DNA of 64,000 nucleotides from Arthrobacter sunyaminii (GCF_018866305.1 NZ_CP076456.1:2728001-2792000), one strand, 5' to 3'. Positions 23,312-32,998 are shown, counted from the stretch's first letter. Notes: generated by a model from the sequence alone, not told the origin. A program made the numbers and translations.

Positions 23312-24052
23312 ATGACCGGCACCCTGTCCAACCCTTCCGGCAGCGACATCCCCGAGCCCGCGCCCATCCGGGTGGCCCTGGTCGATGACCAGCAGCTGGT
23401 CCGCGGCGGCTTCAAGATGCTGATCAATTCCCAGCCCGACCTGACCGTGGTGGCCGAGGCAGGCAACGGCGAGGAAGCGGTGCGCGCGCTCTCCGCCGTG
23501 CGCGCCGACGTCGTCCTCATGGACGTGCGCATGCCCGGGATGGACGGCATCGAGGCAACCTCCCGGATCCTGGAGCGCGCCGCGGCGCAGCCCAAGGGAT
23601 CCAGCGACGCCGAGCTCAAGGTGGTGGTGCTGACCACCTTCGACCTGGACGAGTACGCGCTGTCCGCGATCCGTGCCGGAGCCAGCGGTTTCCTGCTCAA
23701 GGACGCCCCGCCGGAAGAACTCCTCGACGCCATCCGCACCGTGTACCGCGGCGACGCGGTGATTGCGCCGTCGACCACCCGCAGGCTGCTGGACCATGTG
23801 GCTCCCCTGCTCCGCGAGCCCACCGCCGAGGTCAGCCGGCATGCGGCCGACGTCGAACGCCTCACCCCCCGCGAGCACGAAGTCTTCGGACTGATCGCGC
23901 AGGGACTCTCCAATCCCGAAATCGCCGCGCACCTGTTCCTCTCCGACGCCACAGTGAAAACGCACGTGGGCCACATCCTGGCCAAGCTCGGCGCCCGGGA
24001 CCGCGTGCAGGCTGTGGTGATTGCCTACGAAACCGGTATCGTCGCACCGTAG
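23312..24052 (+). CDS. LuxR/NarL-family response regulator
   Basis: A 246-residue regulator partnered with the preceding kinase. Receiver domain residues are present: Asp25-Asp26, phospho-acceptor Asp71 in VLMDVRMPGMDG, Thr108-Thr109 and Lys130 in FLLKDAPP. The C-terminal LuxR helix-turn-helix (LTPREHEVFGLIAQG to VKTHVGHIL, about 183-223) binds DNA. It carries an N-terminal extension of some 18 residues and a longer linker in the receiver domain (about 88-102). Start set at the ATG two bases after the kinase stop; the pair is clearly an operon. Confidence 0.93.
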   Translation: MTGTLSNPSGSDIPEPAPIRVALVDDQQLVRGGFKMLINSQPDLTVVAEAGNGEEAVRALSAVRADVVLMDVRMPGMDGIEATSRILERAAAQPKGSSDAELKVVVLTTFDLDEYALSAIRAGASGFLLKDAPPEELLDAIRTVYRGDAVIAPSTTRRLLDHVAPLLREPTAEVSRHAADVERLTPREHEVFGLIAQGLSNPEIAAHLFLSDATVKTHVGHILAKLGARDRVQAVVIAYETGIVAP

Positions 24053-24091
24053 ACAGGGGTGCCCCGGCGCTCCGGAGTTAGGGAGGCTGCC

Positions 24092-24406
24092 GTGTCCGCT
24101 GAAGCCGACGTCCGTTCCTTCTGCCTTGGCCTGCCCGGCGTCACCGAACGGCTCAGCTGGCAGCAGCCCGCGTGGTTTGCCCGGACCCTGATGGCGCGGA
24201 TCTGGGATGACGGGGTTCTGACCGTCAAGTCTCCGGAACGGGAGGCACTGGCGGGCACCAACCCGGACACCTTCTTTTGGACGCCGCACCACGACCGTTC
24301 CCCGCTCTTGGTGCTGGTGCGGCTGGACCGGGTGGACCGCGGTGAACTGGAGGAACTGCTGCTGGAGTCCTACCGGCTGGCAGGCCCGCTTCCACCCACG
24401 GTATGA
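24092..24406 (+). CDS. YjbR/MmcQ-like protein
   Basis: A 104-residue protein of the YjbR superfamily, a double-wing DNA-binding-like fold often annotated MmcQ. Seen: the N-terminal CLGLPGVTERLSWQQPAWF, a central VKSPEREAL strand, and the FFWTPHHDRSPLLVLVRLDRVD region. I chose the GTG at 24092 because AGGGAGG lies five bases upstream; a GTG at 24059 would add 11 residues with no ribosome site. It sits 39 bp after the response-regulator gene and may be co-transcribed. The molecular role of the family is not settled. Confidence 0.75.
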   Translation: MSAEADVRSFCLGLPGVTERLSWQQPAWFARTLMARIWDDGVLTVKSPEREALAGTNPDTFFWTPHHDRSPLLVLVRLDRVDRGELEELLLESYRLAGPLPPTV

Positions 24407-24470
24407 GACGGGGCCGGGCTGATCCCCGCCCCTCCTCCGATGCTCCGGCAACCGGCCGAGGCATAACGTA

Positions 24471-25241
24471 ATGGGTATGACAACCCTTACTGAGAAATCT
24501 TCCGTGCCCGGCGGCACCACGGCCGCCGCTGCCGCACGGTCCCTGAACAAGACTTACGGCTCCGGCGACACCGCCGTCCACGCACTGTCCGACGTTGACG
24601 TCACCTTTGACGCCGGCACCTTCACCGCCATCATGGGACCGTCCGGATCCGGCAAATCCACCCTCATGCACTGCCTCGCGGGACTGGACACGGCTGACTC
24701 GGGCAGGATCTGGATCGGGGACACGGAGATCACATCTCTGAAGGACGCCGAGCTGACCCGCCTGCGCCGCGACAGCGTGGGCTTTGTGTTCCAGTCCTTC
24801 AACCTGGTGCCCACCCTCACGGCCGAACAGAACATCACGCTGCCCGTGGCCCTGGCCAACGGCAAGGTGGACCAGTCATGGCTGGAGTACATCACGGAGA
24901 CCCTGGGTTTGACCGGCCGGCTCAAGCACCGCCCCCACGAGCTCTCCGGCGGCCAGCAGCAGCGCGTCGCCGTCGCCCGCGCCCTGCTGACCCGCCCTCA
25001 TGTGGTCTTCGGCGACGAGCCCACCGGCAACCTGGATTCGAAGTCCGGCGCCGAGGTACTCTCCCTGCTGCGCCGCTCCACCCGGGAAATGGGCCAGAGC
25101 ATCATTATGGTCACCCACGATCCGGTGGCTGCTTCCTACGCCGACCGCGTGGTCCTGATGAACGACGGCGCGCTGGTGGGGGAACTGGCCAACCCGACGC
25201 CGGAGACCGTGCTCGCAGCCCTGACCAAACTGGGAGCCTGA
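24471..25241 (+). CDS. ABC transporter ATP-binding protein (MacB/LolD type)
   Basis: A 256-residue ATPase: Walker [10 protein letters not shown] (56-64), Q-loop in [12 protein letters not shown], signature [15 protein letters not shown], Walker [14 protein letters not shown] and switch His in MVTHDP. The SFNLVPTLT and EPTGNLDS wording is typical of the MacB/LolD/BceA branch that powers FtsX-like permeases. The permease gene starts two bases after its stop. The start could be the ATG at 24471 or the one at 24477. Role is probably export or envelope stress (peptides, lipids, antibiotics), possibly under the upstream two-component pair. Confidence 0.9.
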   Translation: MGMTTLTEKSSVPGGTTAAAAARSLNKTYGSGDTAVHALSDVDVTFDAGTFTAIMGPSGSGKSTLMHCLAGLDTADSGRIWIGDTEITSLKDAELTRLRRDSVGFVFQSFNLVPTLTAEQNITLPVALANGKVDQSWLEYITETLGLTGRLKHRPHELSGGQQQRVAVARALLTRPHVVFGDEPTGNLDSKSGAEVLSLLRRSTREMGQSIIMVTHDPVAASYADRVVLMNDGALVGELANPTPETVLAALTKLGA

Positions 25242-25243
25242 GC

Positions 25244-27742
25244 ATGCTGCAGGTAGCTCTGGCGCAGGTGCGCCTCAACGCCCGCCGGTTCATCGCCGTC
25301 TCACTTGCCGTGATGATCGCCGTCGGATTCCTGACCGCCACGCTGGTCATCAACTCCTCGTCAAAAGCCTCGCTGACCCAGAGCGTGGGTGAGGGTTTCC
25401 GGAACGCGGATCTGGTCCTCAACGGAAACCTGTACCGCGCCGACCCGGTGGTGCTGAACGAAGACACAGTCGACGTCGTCCGCGACCTTCCCGGGGTGGA
25501 GGGCAGCTATGCCGTTCACCGGGGCTACGCCAGCTTTGGCACGGGTCGGGACACGGTATTTGCCCAGGTCAACAGCATTCCCGAGTACACGCCGCTCTTC
25601 CCCGGGGACGTCATCGACGGTTCACTGCCGGTATCCGACGGCGAAGTTGCCGTAGACAGTGACACCGCAGAGCGCCAGGGCCTCTCGAAAGGCTCGGTAC
25701 TGAACCTCACGGGCGGCCCCGATGAATCTGCGGCACAGCTGACCGTCACTGCCCTGGTTGCACCCTCCAACGATCCGACCAGCATGGGCACCCCCCAGCT
25801 CTACGCCGCCGGTGCCACCGCGGCGTTGTTCGCCAACACCGAAGACGGGTTCGACACCATCCAGCTGGCACTGGCCGACGGCGCCAAGGCGGACGAGGTA
25901 CGGGCCACCGTGGAGCAGGAACTTTCAGCTGCCGGCATGGACGAAGTTGTTGTCCGCACCGCCCCGGAACAGACCGACGCCGTTGTGGCCAGCTTCACCA
26001 ACGGAGAAGATGCCCTCACCCTCATCCTGCTGGCCTTCGCCGCCGTAGCCGTGCTGGTCTGTGCCCTGGTGGTCTCCAACACCTTCTCCGTACTGGTGGC
26101 CCAGCGCACCCGCGAACTTGCCCTGCTGCGCTGCATTGGTGCGGAACGTTCACAGATCCGCCGCTCCGTCCTCGCGGAAGCCCTGATCGTGGGCATCGTG
26201 GCGTCAGTTGCCGGTGTAGTGGCCGCCGTGGCCCTGGTGGGCGGCATCATCGCCTACCTGCAGACCATTCCTGAAAGCGGCTTCGCCACGCTGGCGGTCT
26301 CCCCTGTGTCGGTTGTCGTTGGCCTGCTGGTCGGCGTCCTGATGACGGTCCTGGCCGCACTGGTTCCGGCCCGTGCCGCCACCGCGGTTGCCCCGCTGGC
26401 TGCCCTGCGGCCTGCCGAAGACGTGCGGGCCGGAACGAAACGCGGCCGGGTCCGCCTGATCGCAGGACTGGTGCTGCTGGCCGTCGGCGCCGCCCTCCTT
26501 GCCGCCGGCGCCATGTCCGCGGATCTCCTGGTGGCGCTTCCCGGCGGCATCCTCAGCTTCGTGGGCGTGCTGATGTGCGCCACCCTGTTTGTTCCGTCGC
26601 TGGTGCGGACTGTCGGTTCGCTGGCCGCACCGCTGGGTGTGCCCGGAAAACTCGCCGCCGTCAACGCCGTCCGGAATCCCCAGCGCACCTCGGCCACGGC
26701 ATCCGCCCTCCTGATCGGCGTCACCCTCGTGACCATGATGATGACCGGAGCCGCAACCGTACGGACTTCCCTGGACAGTATGCTGGCCGGGGAATTCCCG
26801 GTGGATGTGAGCGTCACCGGGCAGGACCGTGCGTTTACCGCAGCTGATGCGGATACCGCCCGTGCCGTCGAGGGCGTGCAGGACGCCGTCCTGGTACCTG
26901 TGGCAGGGACCACCGATACAAAGGACTGGGGGGCGTACGACGTCTACGCGCTGGACCCTGCCGACGCGGCAAAGGTCCTGCAGGATTCCAACCTGGTCCT
27001 GGCGGATGACACCATCCTGATGCCGCAGGGCGTCAAGGACGAGACCCTGACGGTTGCCGGTGCAACCTCCAGCGTGGAGCTGAAGGTCCTGGTCTCGGAG
27101 GACAAAATGCTGCGTCCGCTGATCACGTCCGACACGGCCGCGGCCCTGGGCGGCCCCGCACCGGTGGCCGATTCCGCGGATTACGTTCCCATGCCGCAGC
27201 TCTGGCTGTCCGTGGAGGACGGTTTGACCACCGGTGCCCTGATCGACCTGCGCGCCGAGCTGGCTGAACGGCTGGACGTGGAGGAGTACACCGTGAACGG
27301 CTCCGCTATTGAGCGGGCGGCCTACGAACAGGTCATCAATGTCCTGCTGATGGTGGTCACCGGGCTGCTGGGCGTCGCCGTGGTGATTGCCCTGGTGGGT
27401 GTGGCCAACACGCTGTCCCTGTCAGTCCTGGAACGCACCCGCGAATCCTCGCTGCTGCGGGCACTGGGCCTGACCCGCGGACAGCTGCGCGGCATGCTGG
27501 CGCTCGAAGCCGTCCTCATAGCAGGGGTCGCGGCACTGATGGGCAGCGTGCTGGGATCGGTGTACGGCTGGCTCGGAGCACAGTCCGCGCTGGGCTCCTT
27601 TGCCTCCGTGGCGCTCTCACTCCCGTGGCTGCAGCTGCTCGGCGTCCTGGCCGTGGCACTGTTGGCCGGACTGGCTGCCTCGGTCCTCCCGGCCCGCCGT
27701 GCCGCCCGCCTGTCCCCGGTGGCAGGACTGGCTGCCGACTAA
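25244..27742 (+). CDS. ABC transporter permease with two FtsX domains
   Basis: An 832-residue mechanotransmission-type permease. One N-terminal helix (about 15-37), an extracytoplasmic MacB-like domain (about 40-255), a first three-helix FtsX block (about 263-380), a further pair of helices (about 405-450), a second outside domain, and a final three-helix FtsX block (about 700-820). Both FtsX blocks contain the RT-REL/ES-ALL-R-xGA/GL coupling motif (AQRTRELALLRCIGAE and LERTRESSLLRALGL). It starts two bases after its ATPase. Such duplicated-FtsX permeases form homodimers or act alone with two ATPases; the substrate is unknown. Confidence 0.9.
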   Translation: MLQVALAQVRLNARRFIAVSLAVMIAVGFLTATLVINSSSKASLTQSVGEGFRNADLVLNGNLYRADPVVLNEDTVDVVRDLPGVEGSYAVHRGYASFGTGRDTVFAQVNSIPEYTPLFPGDVIDGSLPVSDGEVAVDSDTAERQGLSKGSVLNLTGGPDESAAQLTVTALVAPSNDPTSMGTPQLYAAGATAALFANTEDGFDTIQLALADGAKADEVRATVEQELSAAGMDEVVVRTAPEQTDAVVASFTNGEDALTLILLAFAAVAVLVCALVVSNTFSVLVAQRTRELALLRCIGAERSQIRRSVLAEALIVGIVASVAGVVAAVALVGGIIAYLQTIPESGFATLAVSPVSVVVGLLVGVLMTVLAALVPARAATAVAPLAALRPAEDVRAGTKRGRVRLIAGLVLLAVGAALLAAGAMSADLLVALPGGILSFVGVLMCATLFVPSLVRTVGSLAAPLGVPGKLAAVNAVRNPQRTSATASALLIGVTLVTMMMTGAATVRTSLDSMLAGEFPVDVSVTGQDRAFTAADADTARAVEGVQDAVLVPVAGTTDTKDWGAYDVYALDPADAAKVLQDSNLVLADDTILMPQGVKDETLTVAGATSSVELKVLVSEDKMLRPLITSDTAAALGGPAPVADSADYVPMPQLWLSVEDGLTTGALIDLRAELAERLDVEEYTVNGSAIERAAYEQVINVLLMVVTGLLGVAVVIALVGVANTLSLSVLERTRESSLLRALGLTRGQLRGMLALEAVLIAGVAALMGSVLGSVYGWLGAQSALGSFASVALSLPWLQLLGVLAVALLAGLAASVLPARRAARLSPVAGLAAD

Positions 27743-27748
27743 CACGCA

Positions 27749-27803
27749 GCCGCGAGTTCCCGGACCGGCCGGTACGGCGGACTCCGGCCCGGGAACTCGC
27801 GGC
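27749..27803. terminator. Long hairpin after the ABC permease gene
   Basis: Perfect 15-bp arms (GCCGCGAGTTCCCGG and its complement) enclose a 25-base loop seven bases after the permease stop. There is no T tract, so it may act as a stabiliser or a non-canonical terminator. Confidence 0.5.
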
Positions 27804-27864
27804 AGGTAGGGTGATCTGACAGGATAGTAAGCAAGCTGATCAGCATGAGTCGAAGGAGTATGAG

Positions 27865-28395
27865 ATGTCCAATCCCGGGGCCGCCTGGAAACCCAAGCAT
27901 GCATCCCTGTCCGCATATCTGGATGACCATCTGCTGGGTGCTGAAACCGGGGTTCGGTTGTTCAGCGCAGCCCGCCGAACCTGGGAGGGCTCCGAGTACG
28001 AGCAGACCTTCGCTGACCTGGAGTCCGAAATCGCCGGGGAACGGGACGAACTGGAGCAGTTGATCCTGGCGCTCGGATACCGGCGGAGCAAATTCAAGAA
28101 GGCCCTGGCGATGGCCGGTGCCGTGACCGGAAAGCTGGGGCCGATCAATCCGCTCAGCACGGGAGGCGGCACCACGGGCCAGTTTGAACTGGAAACCCTG
28201 CAGTCCATTGTCCGGGCCAAGGAGTGCCTGTGGCGGACCCTGCTGGCGCTGTCCGCGCACGACCGCCGGTTCAATCCGTCCCGGCTTCAGGAAATGATCG
28301 ACATGGCCGGGCGGCAGCAGGATGCTGTGGCCCGGGTCATGGAGGAAACGGCTCCGGCACGGTTCCTGACCGGTTCGATCCCCGTGAAGCCCTAG
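27865..28395 (+). CDS. Uncharacterised helical protein
   Basis: A 176-residue soluble protein that looks almost entirely alpha-helical, with acidic helices at about 40-66 and basic ones at about 70-82, a Gly/Pro-rich break (GPINPLSTGGGTTG, about 92-105), then two further helices. This four-helix pattern recalls ferritin-like or DUF-type bundle proteins, but I see no metal-binding ExxH motif. The ATG has AAGGAG six bases upstream, an excellent site, and codon use is normal, so it is surely expressed. It stands alone, converging on metG. Function unknown. Confidence 0.75.
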   Translation: MSNPGAAWKPKHASLSAYLDDHLLGAETGVRLFSAARRTWEGSEYEQTFADLESEIAGERDELEQLILALGYRRSKFKKALAMAGAVTGKLGPINPLSTGGGTTGQFELETLQSIVRAKECLWRTLLALSAHDRRFNPSRLQEMIDMAGRQQDAVARVMEETAPARFLTGSIPVKP

Positions 28396-28422
28396 AACTA
28401 AATCGTCTGCAGACCAAAGAAA

Positions 28423-28453
28423 GAGTGCCTTCTGACCCGGTCAGAAGGCACTC
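28423..28453 (-). terminator. metG terminator
   Basis: A 14-15 bp perfect stem (GAGTGCCTTCTGACC and complement) between two converging genes. On the minus strand it is followed by TTTCTTT, fitting a metG terminator; it may also serve the plus-strand gene. Confidence 0.8.
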
Positions 28454-28482
28454 ATTGTTAAGCCGGCGGGTTGCCGATCCTG

Positions 28483-30042
28483 TTACTCGGCAGGTTCCTC
28501 GTACTTCGGGAAGATCGGCGCCGGAGCCGGCAGCGGTGTGCCCGGCACCAGAGGGGTGCCGATCGCACTGAACCGGCGGGCGGCGGCGTCGTCCTGGCCC
28601 AGGACCGTCAGCAGCTTGGCGGCGCTGTCCGGCATCACGGGCTGGATGAGGATGGCCACGATCCGCAGCACCTCCAGCGTCACGTAGAGCACGGTGTTCA
28701 TGCGCTCGACGTCGGTCTTCCGCAGCACCCAGGGTGCCTGCTCGGCGAAGTAGGCGTTGGTGTCGCCGAGGACCTTCCATGTGGCTTCGAGCGCACCGTG
28801 GAAGTCCTGAACGTCGTAGGCCTTGCGGGAGATCTCCAGGAGTTCGCCGGCGGCGGCCAGGATGGCCTTGTCCTCGTCGGTGAATTCTCCCGGCTGAGGA
28901 ACTGCGGCGCCGCAGTTCTTGGCCACCATGGACAGCGAGCGCTGGGCCAGGTTGCCCAGGTTGTTGGCGAGGTCCGAGTTCATCCGGCCCACCACGGCCT
29001 CGTGGCTGTAGGAGCCGTCGCCGCCGAAGGGCACTTCACGCAGCAGGAAGAACCGCACGGAGTCCAGGCCGTACTGGTCGGCCCACTCCTTGGGCGCCAC
29101 CACGTTGCCCAGGGACTTGGACATCTTGACGCCCTTGTTGTGCAGGAAGCCGTGGATCATCACGCGCTTGGGCAGTTCCAGGTCCGCGGACATCAGGAAC
29201 GCGGGCCAGAAGATGGCGTGGAAGCGGGAGATGTCCTTGCCGATGACATGGACGTCAGCCGGCCAGTACTTCTGAAAGGACTCCGACTCGGTGTCGGGGA
29301 AGCCGACGCCGGTGAGGTAGTTGGTGAGGGCATCCACCCACACGTACATCACGTGCTCCGGGTTGCCCGGAACCGGAACGCCCCAGTCGAAGGTGGTGCG
29401 GGAAATCGACAGGTCCTCGAGTCCGCCCTTGACGAAGCTGATGACCTCGTTGAACTTGGACTGCGGCGCGGCGAAGGTCGGCTGGGCCTCATAGAGTGCC
29501 AGCAGCTTGTCCTGGTAAGCGGAGAGGCGGAAGAAGTAGCTTTCCTCCTCCGTCCACGTCACCTCGGTGTCCGTCTCCTTCGAATACCGGATGCCGTCTT
29601 CGCGGACTTCGGTTTCGTCGTCGGTGTAATAGGCCTCATCCCGGACCGAGTACCAGCCGGCGTACTTGGAGAGGTAGATGTCGCCCTTCTCCTCCATCCG
29701 CTTCCAGATGGCCTGCGCCGCGGCGTAGTGGTCCTTGTCCGTGGTGCGGATGAAGCGGTCATGGGAAATGTTCAGGTCCCGGCTCATCTGCTGGAAAGCC
29801 GCCGAGTTGCGGTCCGCCAGTTCTTTGGCGGTGATGCCTTCCTTGTCCGCCGACTGCTGCATCTTCAGGCCGTGCTCATCGGTGCCGGTCATGAAGAAGA
29901 CGTCGTAACCGTCCAGGCGCTTGAAGCGGGCCATGGCGTCGGTGGCGATGGCCTCGTAGGCATGGCCGATATGGGGCACTCCGTTGGGATAGGAGATGGC
30001 CGTGGTGATGTAGAACGGGGTCTGGGAATCGGAAGAAGTCAC
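28483..30042 (-). CDS. metG: Methionyl-tRNA synthetase
   Basis: Class I synthetase charging both initiator and elongator tRNA-Met. In 519 residues: HIGH at 24-27, TGTDEHGLK (52-60), and KMSKS at 306-310, with a C-terminal helical anticodon-binding domain. The connective domain ([16 protein letters not shown], about 128-143) lacks the cysteines of the zinc-binding form, and no C-terminal tRNA-binding (OB-fold) extension is present, so it is the short, zinc-free type common in actinobacteria. It is a single gene ending at its own terminator; a membrane protein gene lies 46 bp upstream on the same strand. Confidence 0.96.
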   Translation of the reverse strand: MTSSDSQTPFYITTAISYPNGVPHIGHAYEAIATDAMARFKRLDGYDVFFMTGTDEHGLKMQQSADKEGITAKELADRNSAAFQQMSRDLNISHDRFIRTTDKDHYAAAQAIWKRMEEKGDIYLSKYAGWYSVRDEAYYTDDETEVREDGIRYSKETDTEVTWTEEESYFFRLSAYQDKLLALYEAQPTFAAPQSKFNEVISFVKGGLEDLSISRTTFDWGVPVPGNPEHVMYVWVDALTNYLTGVGFPDTESESFQKYWPADVHVIGKDISRFHAIFWPAFLMSADLELPKRVMIHGFLHNKGVKMSKSLGNVVAPKEWADQYGLDSVRFFLLREVPFGGDGSYSHEAVVGRMNSDLANNLGNLAQRSLSMVAKNCGAAVPQPGEFTDEDKAILAAAGELLEISRKAYDVQDFHGALEATWKVLGDTNAYFAEQAPWVLRKTDVERMNTVLYVTLEVLRIVAILIQPVMPDSAAKLLTVLGQDDAAARRFSAIGTPLVPGTPLPAPAPIFPKYEEPAE

Positions 30043-30088
30043 ATAAGAAAATTACCCTGTTTGGCCTGCGCTTGTCGCTTCGGTCCTT

Positions 30089-30688
30089 TCAAGCCCCGAT
30101 GCCGGAGCGCGCCTGCCGGGCGGCACCGCGGCGTTCGGCCCGTGTTTGATACCCCGGAGTGTCGAACCTGGCGTAATGACCCAGGCAGAGAAGGGCGAGG
30201 GTGTAGAAACAGCTGATGGTGCAGGCAGTACCGACAACGGCCCGGTACGGCAGCCAGGAGTCTCCCTGGGGCAGGATGGCGAACTCCGCCCCGATGCACG
30301 CTGCAAGCAGGACCGCGAAGAGAAGCTCCGCCGTCACCCTCAGCTTTGGTTGCCGGTAGCGCGGGGACAGAAGGGGCGCAACGGGCATAAGCCACACCGC
30401 TTCGTTGATCCAGACGGTGGCGACCAGCAGAAACGCCGCCACTGCGCTTCCGGCATAGAGCAGGACGAACTTCCAGCCCTTCGGCAATCCTCCCCGAACC
30501 CCGTAGAGAGCCGTCAACAATGCCCAGGGCGGGAGAGCAGCGTGCACGAGTTCCATGGGACCGGCCGGGATCACCCACAGCAGCAGGGCTGACGGAACCA
30601 GGTAAACCGTCAGCCGAACTCCCGCGGCAGGCGGGCGGACGGGTGCAAAAACCATCAGCCCGGTCAGGAGCACTGCCAGGGCAAACAC
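30089..30688 (-). CDS. Uncharacterised integral membrane protein, N-terminus uncertain
   Basis: About 199 residues with roughly six hydrophobic helices and a basic C-terminal tail (RAERRGAARQARSG). The only in-frame conventional start is the GTG at 30688, which falls inside the first helix and lacks a ribosome site; the open frame continues upstream. An ATG at 30762 opens a typical N-terminus (MSQLPAEQAATPLERG) in another frame that would join this one if the run of four C at 30716-30719 had five. So either a frameshift, a sequence error, or an unusual start is involved. Family not recognised; somewhat like the protein at 11225-11839. Confidence 0.6.
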   Translation of the reverse strand: MFALAVLLTGLMVFAPVRPPAAGVRLTVYLVPSALLLWVIPAGPMELVHAALPPWALLTALYGVRGGLPKGWKFVLLYAGSAVAAFLLVATVWINEAVWLMPVAPLLSPRYRQPKLRVTAELLFAVLLAACIGAEFAILPQGDSWLPYRAVVGTACTISCFYTLALLCLGHYARFDTPGYQTRAERRGAARQARSGIGA

Positions 30689-30817
30689 CAGACGGTAGAC
30701 CAGGAATTCAGTGCTCCCCGCTCGAGCGGTGTTGCGGCCTGCTCCGCCGGAAGCTGTGACATGGGCCCAGTCTAGGTGCGTTCAGGGCAGACTACCGGGG
30801 CATCCAGCGGCCCCTGG

Positions 30818-32179
30818 CTAAGACTCACCGTCCAGGACACCCGTCAGGACCGGGCCCGTCGCCGCGAGTCCTGCGCGCACCAGCGCCACCCCGGCAGCAA
30901 CCGACGCCGCCAGGAAGATCATGGACACCGGCGCGAACAGCACCGCGGCTCCGGTGAGCGGGAAGAGCAGCAGGGCAGGCACCGCCGTGGACACCACGCT
31001 CACCAACAGAAGCGGCTGCATGACGGCTCCAATTCGGGCATCGTCTATGACGCTGCGCGGCATCCCCATCCGGTCCAGGCTGCGGTACAGGTCCGCACGG
31101 TCCAGCACGGTGGCGGCCTGGTTGATGCCGGCCGAGCAGGCGACCATGAGGAATCCGGCGACCACGGTGATCAGGACGCCCGTCATTACGTCTCCAGGCA
31201 GGAAATCCTCAAGTCCCTCCGCCTGCACCCCCTGCAGGACCGAGGCACCAGCTCCGGCAACGACGGCGGTGAAGCAAACCATGGACAGTGCGCTGACCTG
31301 CCGCCAGGCCGCTTTGGGCGCGTCCAGCACAATTCGGGCAGCAAGCAGCGCCTGCGGCGTTGCCGCCCGGCGCAGCCGTCGGCGGGCGGAGACAGCCACC
31401 AGCCACGGCCCCACCAGGTTCAGGACCGCCAGCCCGGCGGCAAAGGCACCGAACAGGACGGCCAGTGCCAGGGCGGCCACAGCAATGGGGGTCATCAGGG
31501 CGAGGACACAGCCGGCGATGATGACCACCGCCGCCACGGCCCGGCGCCCCCGCACCTTTTGCGGCACGGCACGGGTGCGGACGCCAAGCGGCGAAACCGT
31601 CACCCGGCGCAGGCCGACGGCGGAGCTGACCGCCGCCAGGAGCACCACCGCCAGCACCGTTGCGGCACTGGCCGCCGGGTGCAGCCAGTAGGCGGCGCCC
31701 AGCGCTGCTCCGCGGAAATGAATCAGCTGGACAAACGGCGCGAGCACCAGATAGCCGGCCACGCCTCCCAGTGCACCCGCGAACGCCTGGGCACTGGCCT
31801 CCAGAACCGTCACCCGGCGGACCGTCTTTGCGGAAGCACCCAGCAGGCGCAGGGTTGAGAGGTGCTCGTCGCGGCGGCGGGCGGAGAGCCGCGCAGCCGA
31901 ACCTCCCAGCGTGATCAGGGGAAGCACCAGCAAAATGAGGGCAAAGCACGCGAGCAGCAGGTACAGGTCACCCTCTTCGTCCCCCCACTGCAGGAAGGAC
32001 AGGGCACCGGCGAGGACCGTCAGCAGCAAGGTGGTGACCACGGCGAAGGACGCGGCCGGCAGCAGAGCCGCTGTCCGCCCGGCGGTACCGGGGCGGTTCA
32101 GCAGCCAGGTAATACGCAGCGGTACGGCCAGCGGAGAGGAGTCCACTGCGCGGAGCAGGGCGGAGGCCACGGCGCTCAT
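30818..32179 (-). CDS. FtsX-family ABC transporter permease
   Basis: A 453-residue membrane protein with about ten hydrophobic helices in two repeated blocks and no large outside domain. After the first two helices comes the coupling segment ARRRDEHLSTLRLLGASAKTV, the FtsX signature; a second, degenerate copy (YRSLDRMGMPRSVI) lies near residue 390. This layout resembles the BceB-like or lantibiotic-type permeases of actinobacteria. The ATG overlaps the stop of the ATPase gene as ATGA, so the two are translationally coupled. Substrate unknown; antimicrobial-peptide export or sensing is plausible. Confidence 0.85.
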   Translation of the reverse strand: MSAVASALLRAVDSSPLAVPLRITWLLNRPGTAGRTAALLPAASFAVVTTLLLTVLAGALSFLQWGDEEGDLYLLLACFALILLVLPLITLGGSAARLSARRRDEHLSTLRLLGASAKTVRRVTVLEASAQAFAGALGGVAGYLVLAPFVQLIHFRGAALGAAYWLHPAASAATVLAVVLLAAVSSAVGLRRVTVSPLGVRTRAVPQKVRGRRAVAAVVIIAGCVLALMTPIAVAALALAVLFGAFAAGLAVLNLVGPWLVAVSARRRLRRAATPQALLAARIVLDAPKAAWRQVSALSMVCFTAVVAGAGASVLQGVQAEGLEDFLPGDVMTGVLITVVAGFLMVACSAGINQAATVLDRADLYRSLDRMGMPRSVIDDARIGAVMQPLLLVSVVSTAVPALLLFPLTGAAVLFAPVSMIFLAASVAAGVALVRAGLAATGPVLTGVLDGES

Positions 32180-32901
32180 CGGCGGATTCCCGCGGCGCCG
32201 GCGGTGTCCGCCACCACGACGCCGTCGGCCAGGGTGATGATCCGGCTGCACCAGCGGGCAACATCGGAATCGTGGGTGACAACCACCAGGGCCCGTCCGG
32301 TTCCCTGCACCGTTTGCAGCAGCTGTCCCATGACTTCTGCTGAAGTGCGGGAGTCCAGGGCGCCCGTGGGTTCGTCAGCGAACAGCATCCGGGCGCCGGT
32401 GACCTGTGCCCGGGCGATGGCTACCCGCTGCGCCTGTCCCCCGGAAAGCTCACCGATCCGCCGTTCCTCCATGCCGGTCAGTCCCAGGGCGGCCAATGCG
32501 CCGGCTGCAGCCTGTTCCGCCTCCCGGCGGGCCGTGCCGTCAAGCATGAGGGCCAGGGCCACGTTCTCTCCGGCGGTGAGCTCGGGTATGAGCAGCCCCT
32601 GCTGGAACACGAAGCCGAACTCCCGCCGGCGCAGGGCGGACCGGGCGTCGTCGTTCAGGGCTGTGACCTCAATCGGCAGCGCTGTATCCCGGAACAACCG
32701 AACCCGTCCGGCGTCGGGCGAGGTGATGCCGGCCAGGCAGTGCAGGAGCGTGGTTTTTCCGGAGCCGGAGGCTCCCATGACGGCGAGGGACTCTCCGGGG
32801 CGGACAGTGAGGCTGACCCCTGCCAGGGCCGGAGCGCCGTCGTACGTCTTTACAAGGTTCTCGGCCGCCAGCAGGGGCGCACCGGACATGGATGCAGTCA
32901 T
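32176..32901 (-). CDS. ABC transporter ATP-binding protein (MacB/LolD type)
   Basis: A 241-residue ATPase with Walker A GASGSGKTT, Q-loop in FVFQQGLLIPELTAGEN, signature LSGGQAQRVAIARAQ, Walker B MLFADEPTGALDS and switch His in VVTHDSDVA. It pairs with the overlapping FtsX-type permease gene. Start is uncertain: the ATG at 32901 has GGAGG only one base before it, and the ATG at 32889 has the same GGAGG 13 bases before it. It lies about 100 bp downstream of serA. It is a second, separate MacB-like system, more divergent than the one at 24471-27742. Confidence 0.88.
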   Translation of the reverse strand: MTASMSGAPLLAAENLVKTYDGAPALAGVSLTVRPGESLAVMGASGSGKTTLLHCLAGITSPDAGRVRLFRDTALPIEVTALNDDARSALRRREFGFVFQQGLLIPELTAGENVALALMLDGTARREAEQAAAGALAALGLTGMEERRIGELSGGQAQRVAIARAQVTGARMLFADEPTGALDSRTSAEVMGQLLQTVQGTGRALVVVTHDSDVARWCSRIITLADGVVVADTAGAAGIRR

Positions 32902-32922
32902 GCCTCCATGTTGTCCCGCCGC

Positions 32923-32977
32923 GGGTAGGCGGCGCCTCGGAGCCCGGCATGAACTCCGTGCCAGGCGCCTCCTACCC
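32923..32977. terminator. Long hairpin between serA and the ABC operon
   Basis: GGGTAGG-C-GGCGCCT pairs with AGGCGCC-T-CCTACCC: 14 pairs with one mismatch, and a loop that can pair further. It lies 22 bp after the serA stop and has no T tract. Probable serA terminator of non-canonical form. Confidence 0.5.
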
Positions 32978-32998
32978 TGGGCGGACCCTGCAGGCCTG

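Noticed and set aside
30818..32901. FtsE-FtsX cell-division pair
   Set aside because: The permease is twice the size of FtsX with ten helices, and the ATPase is of MacB/LolD type; neither lies near prfB or smpB.
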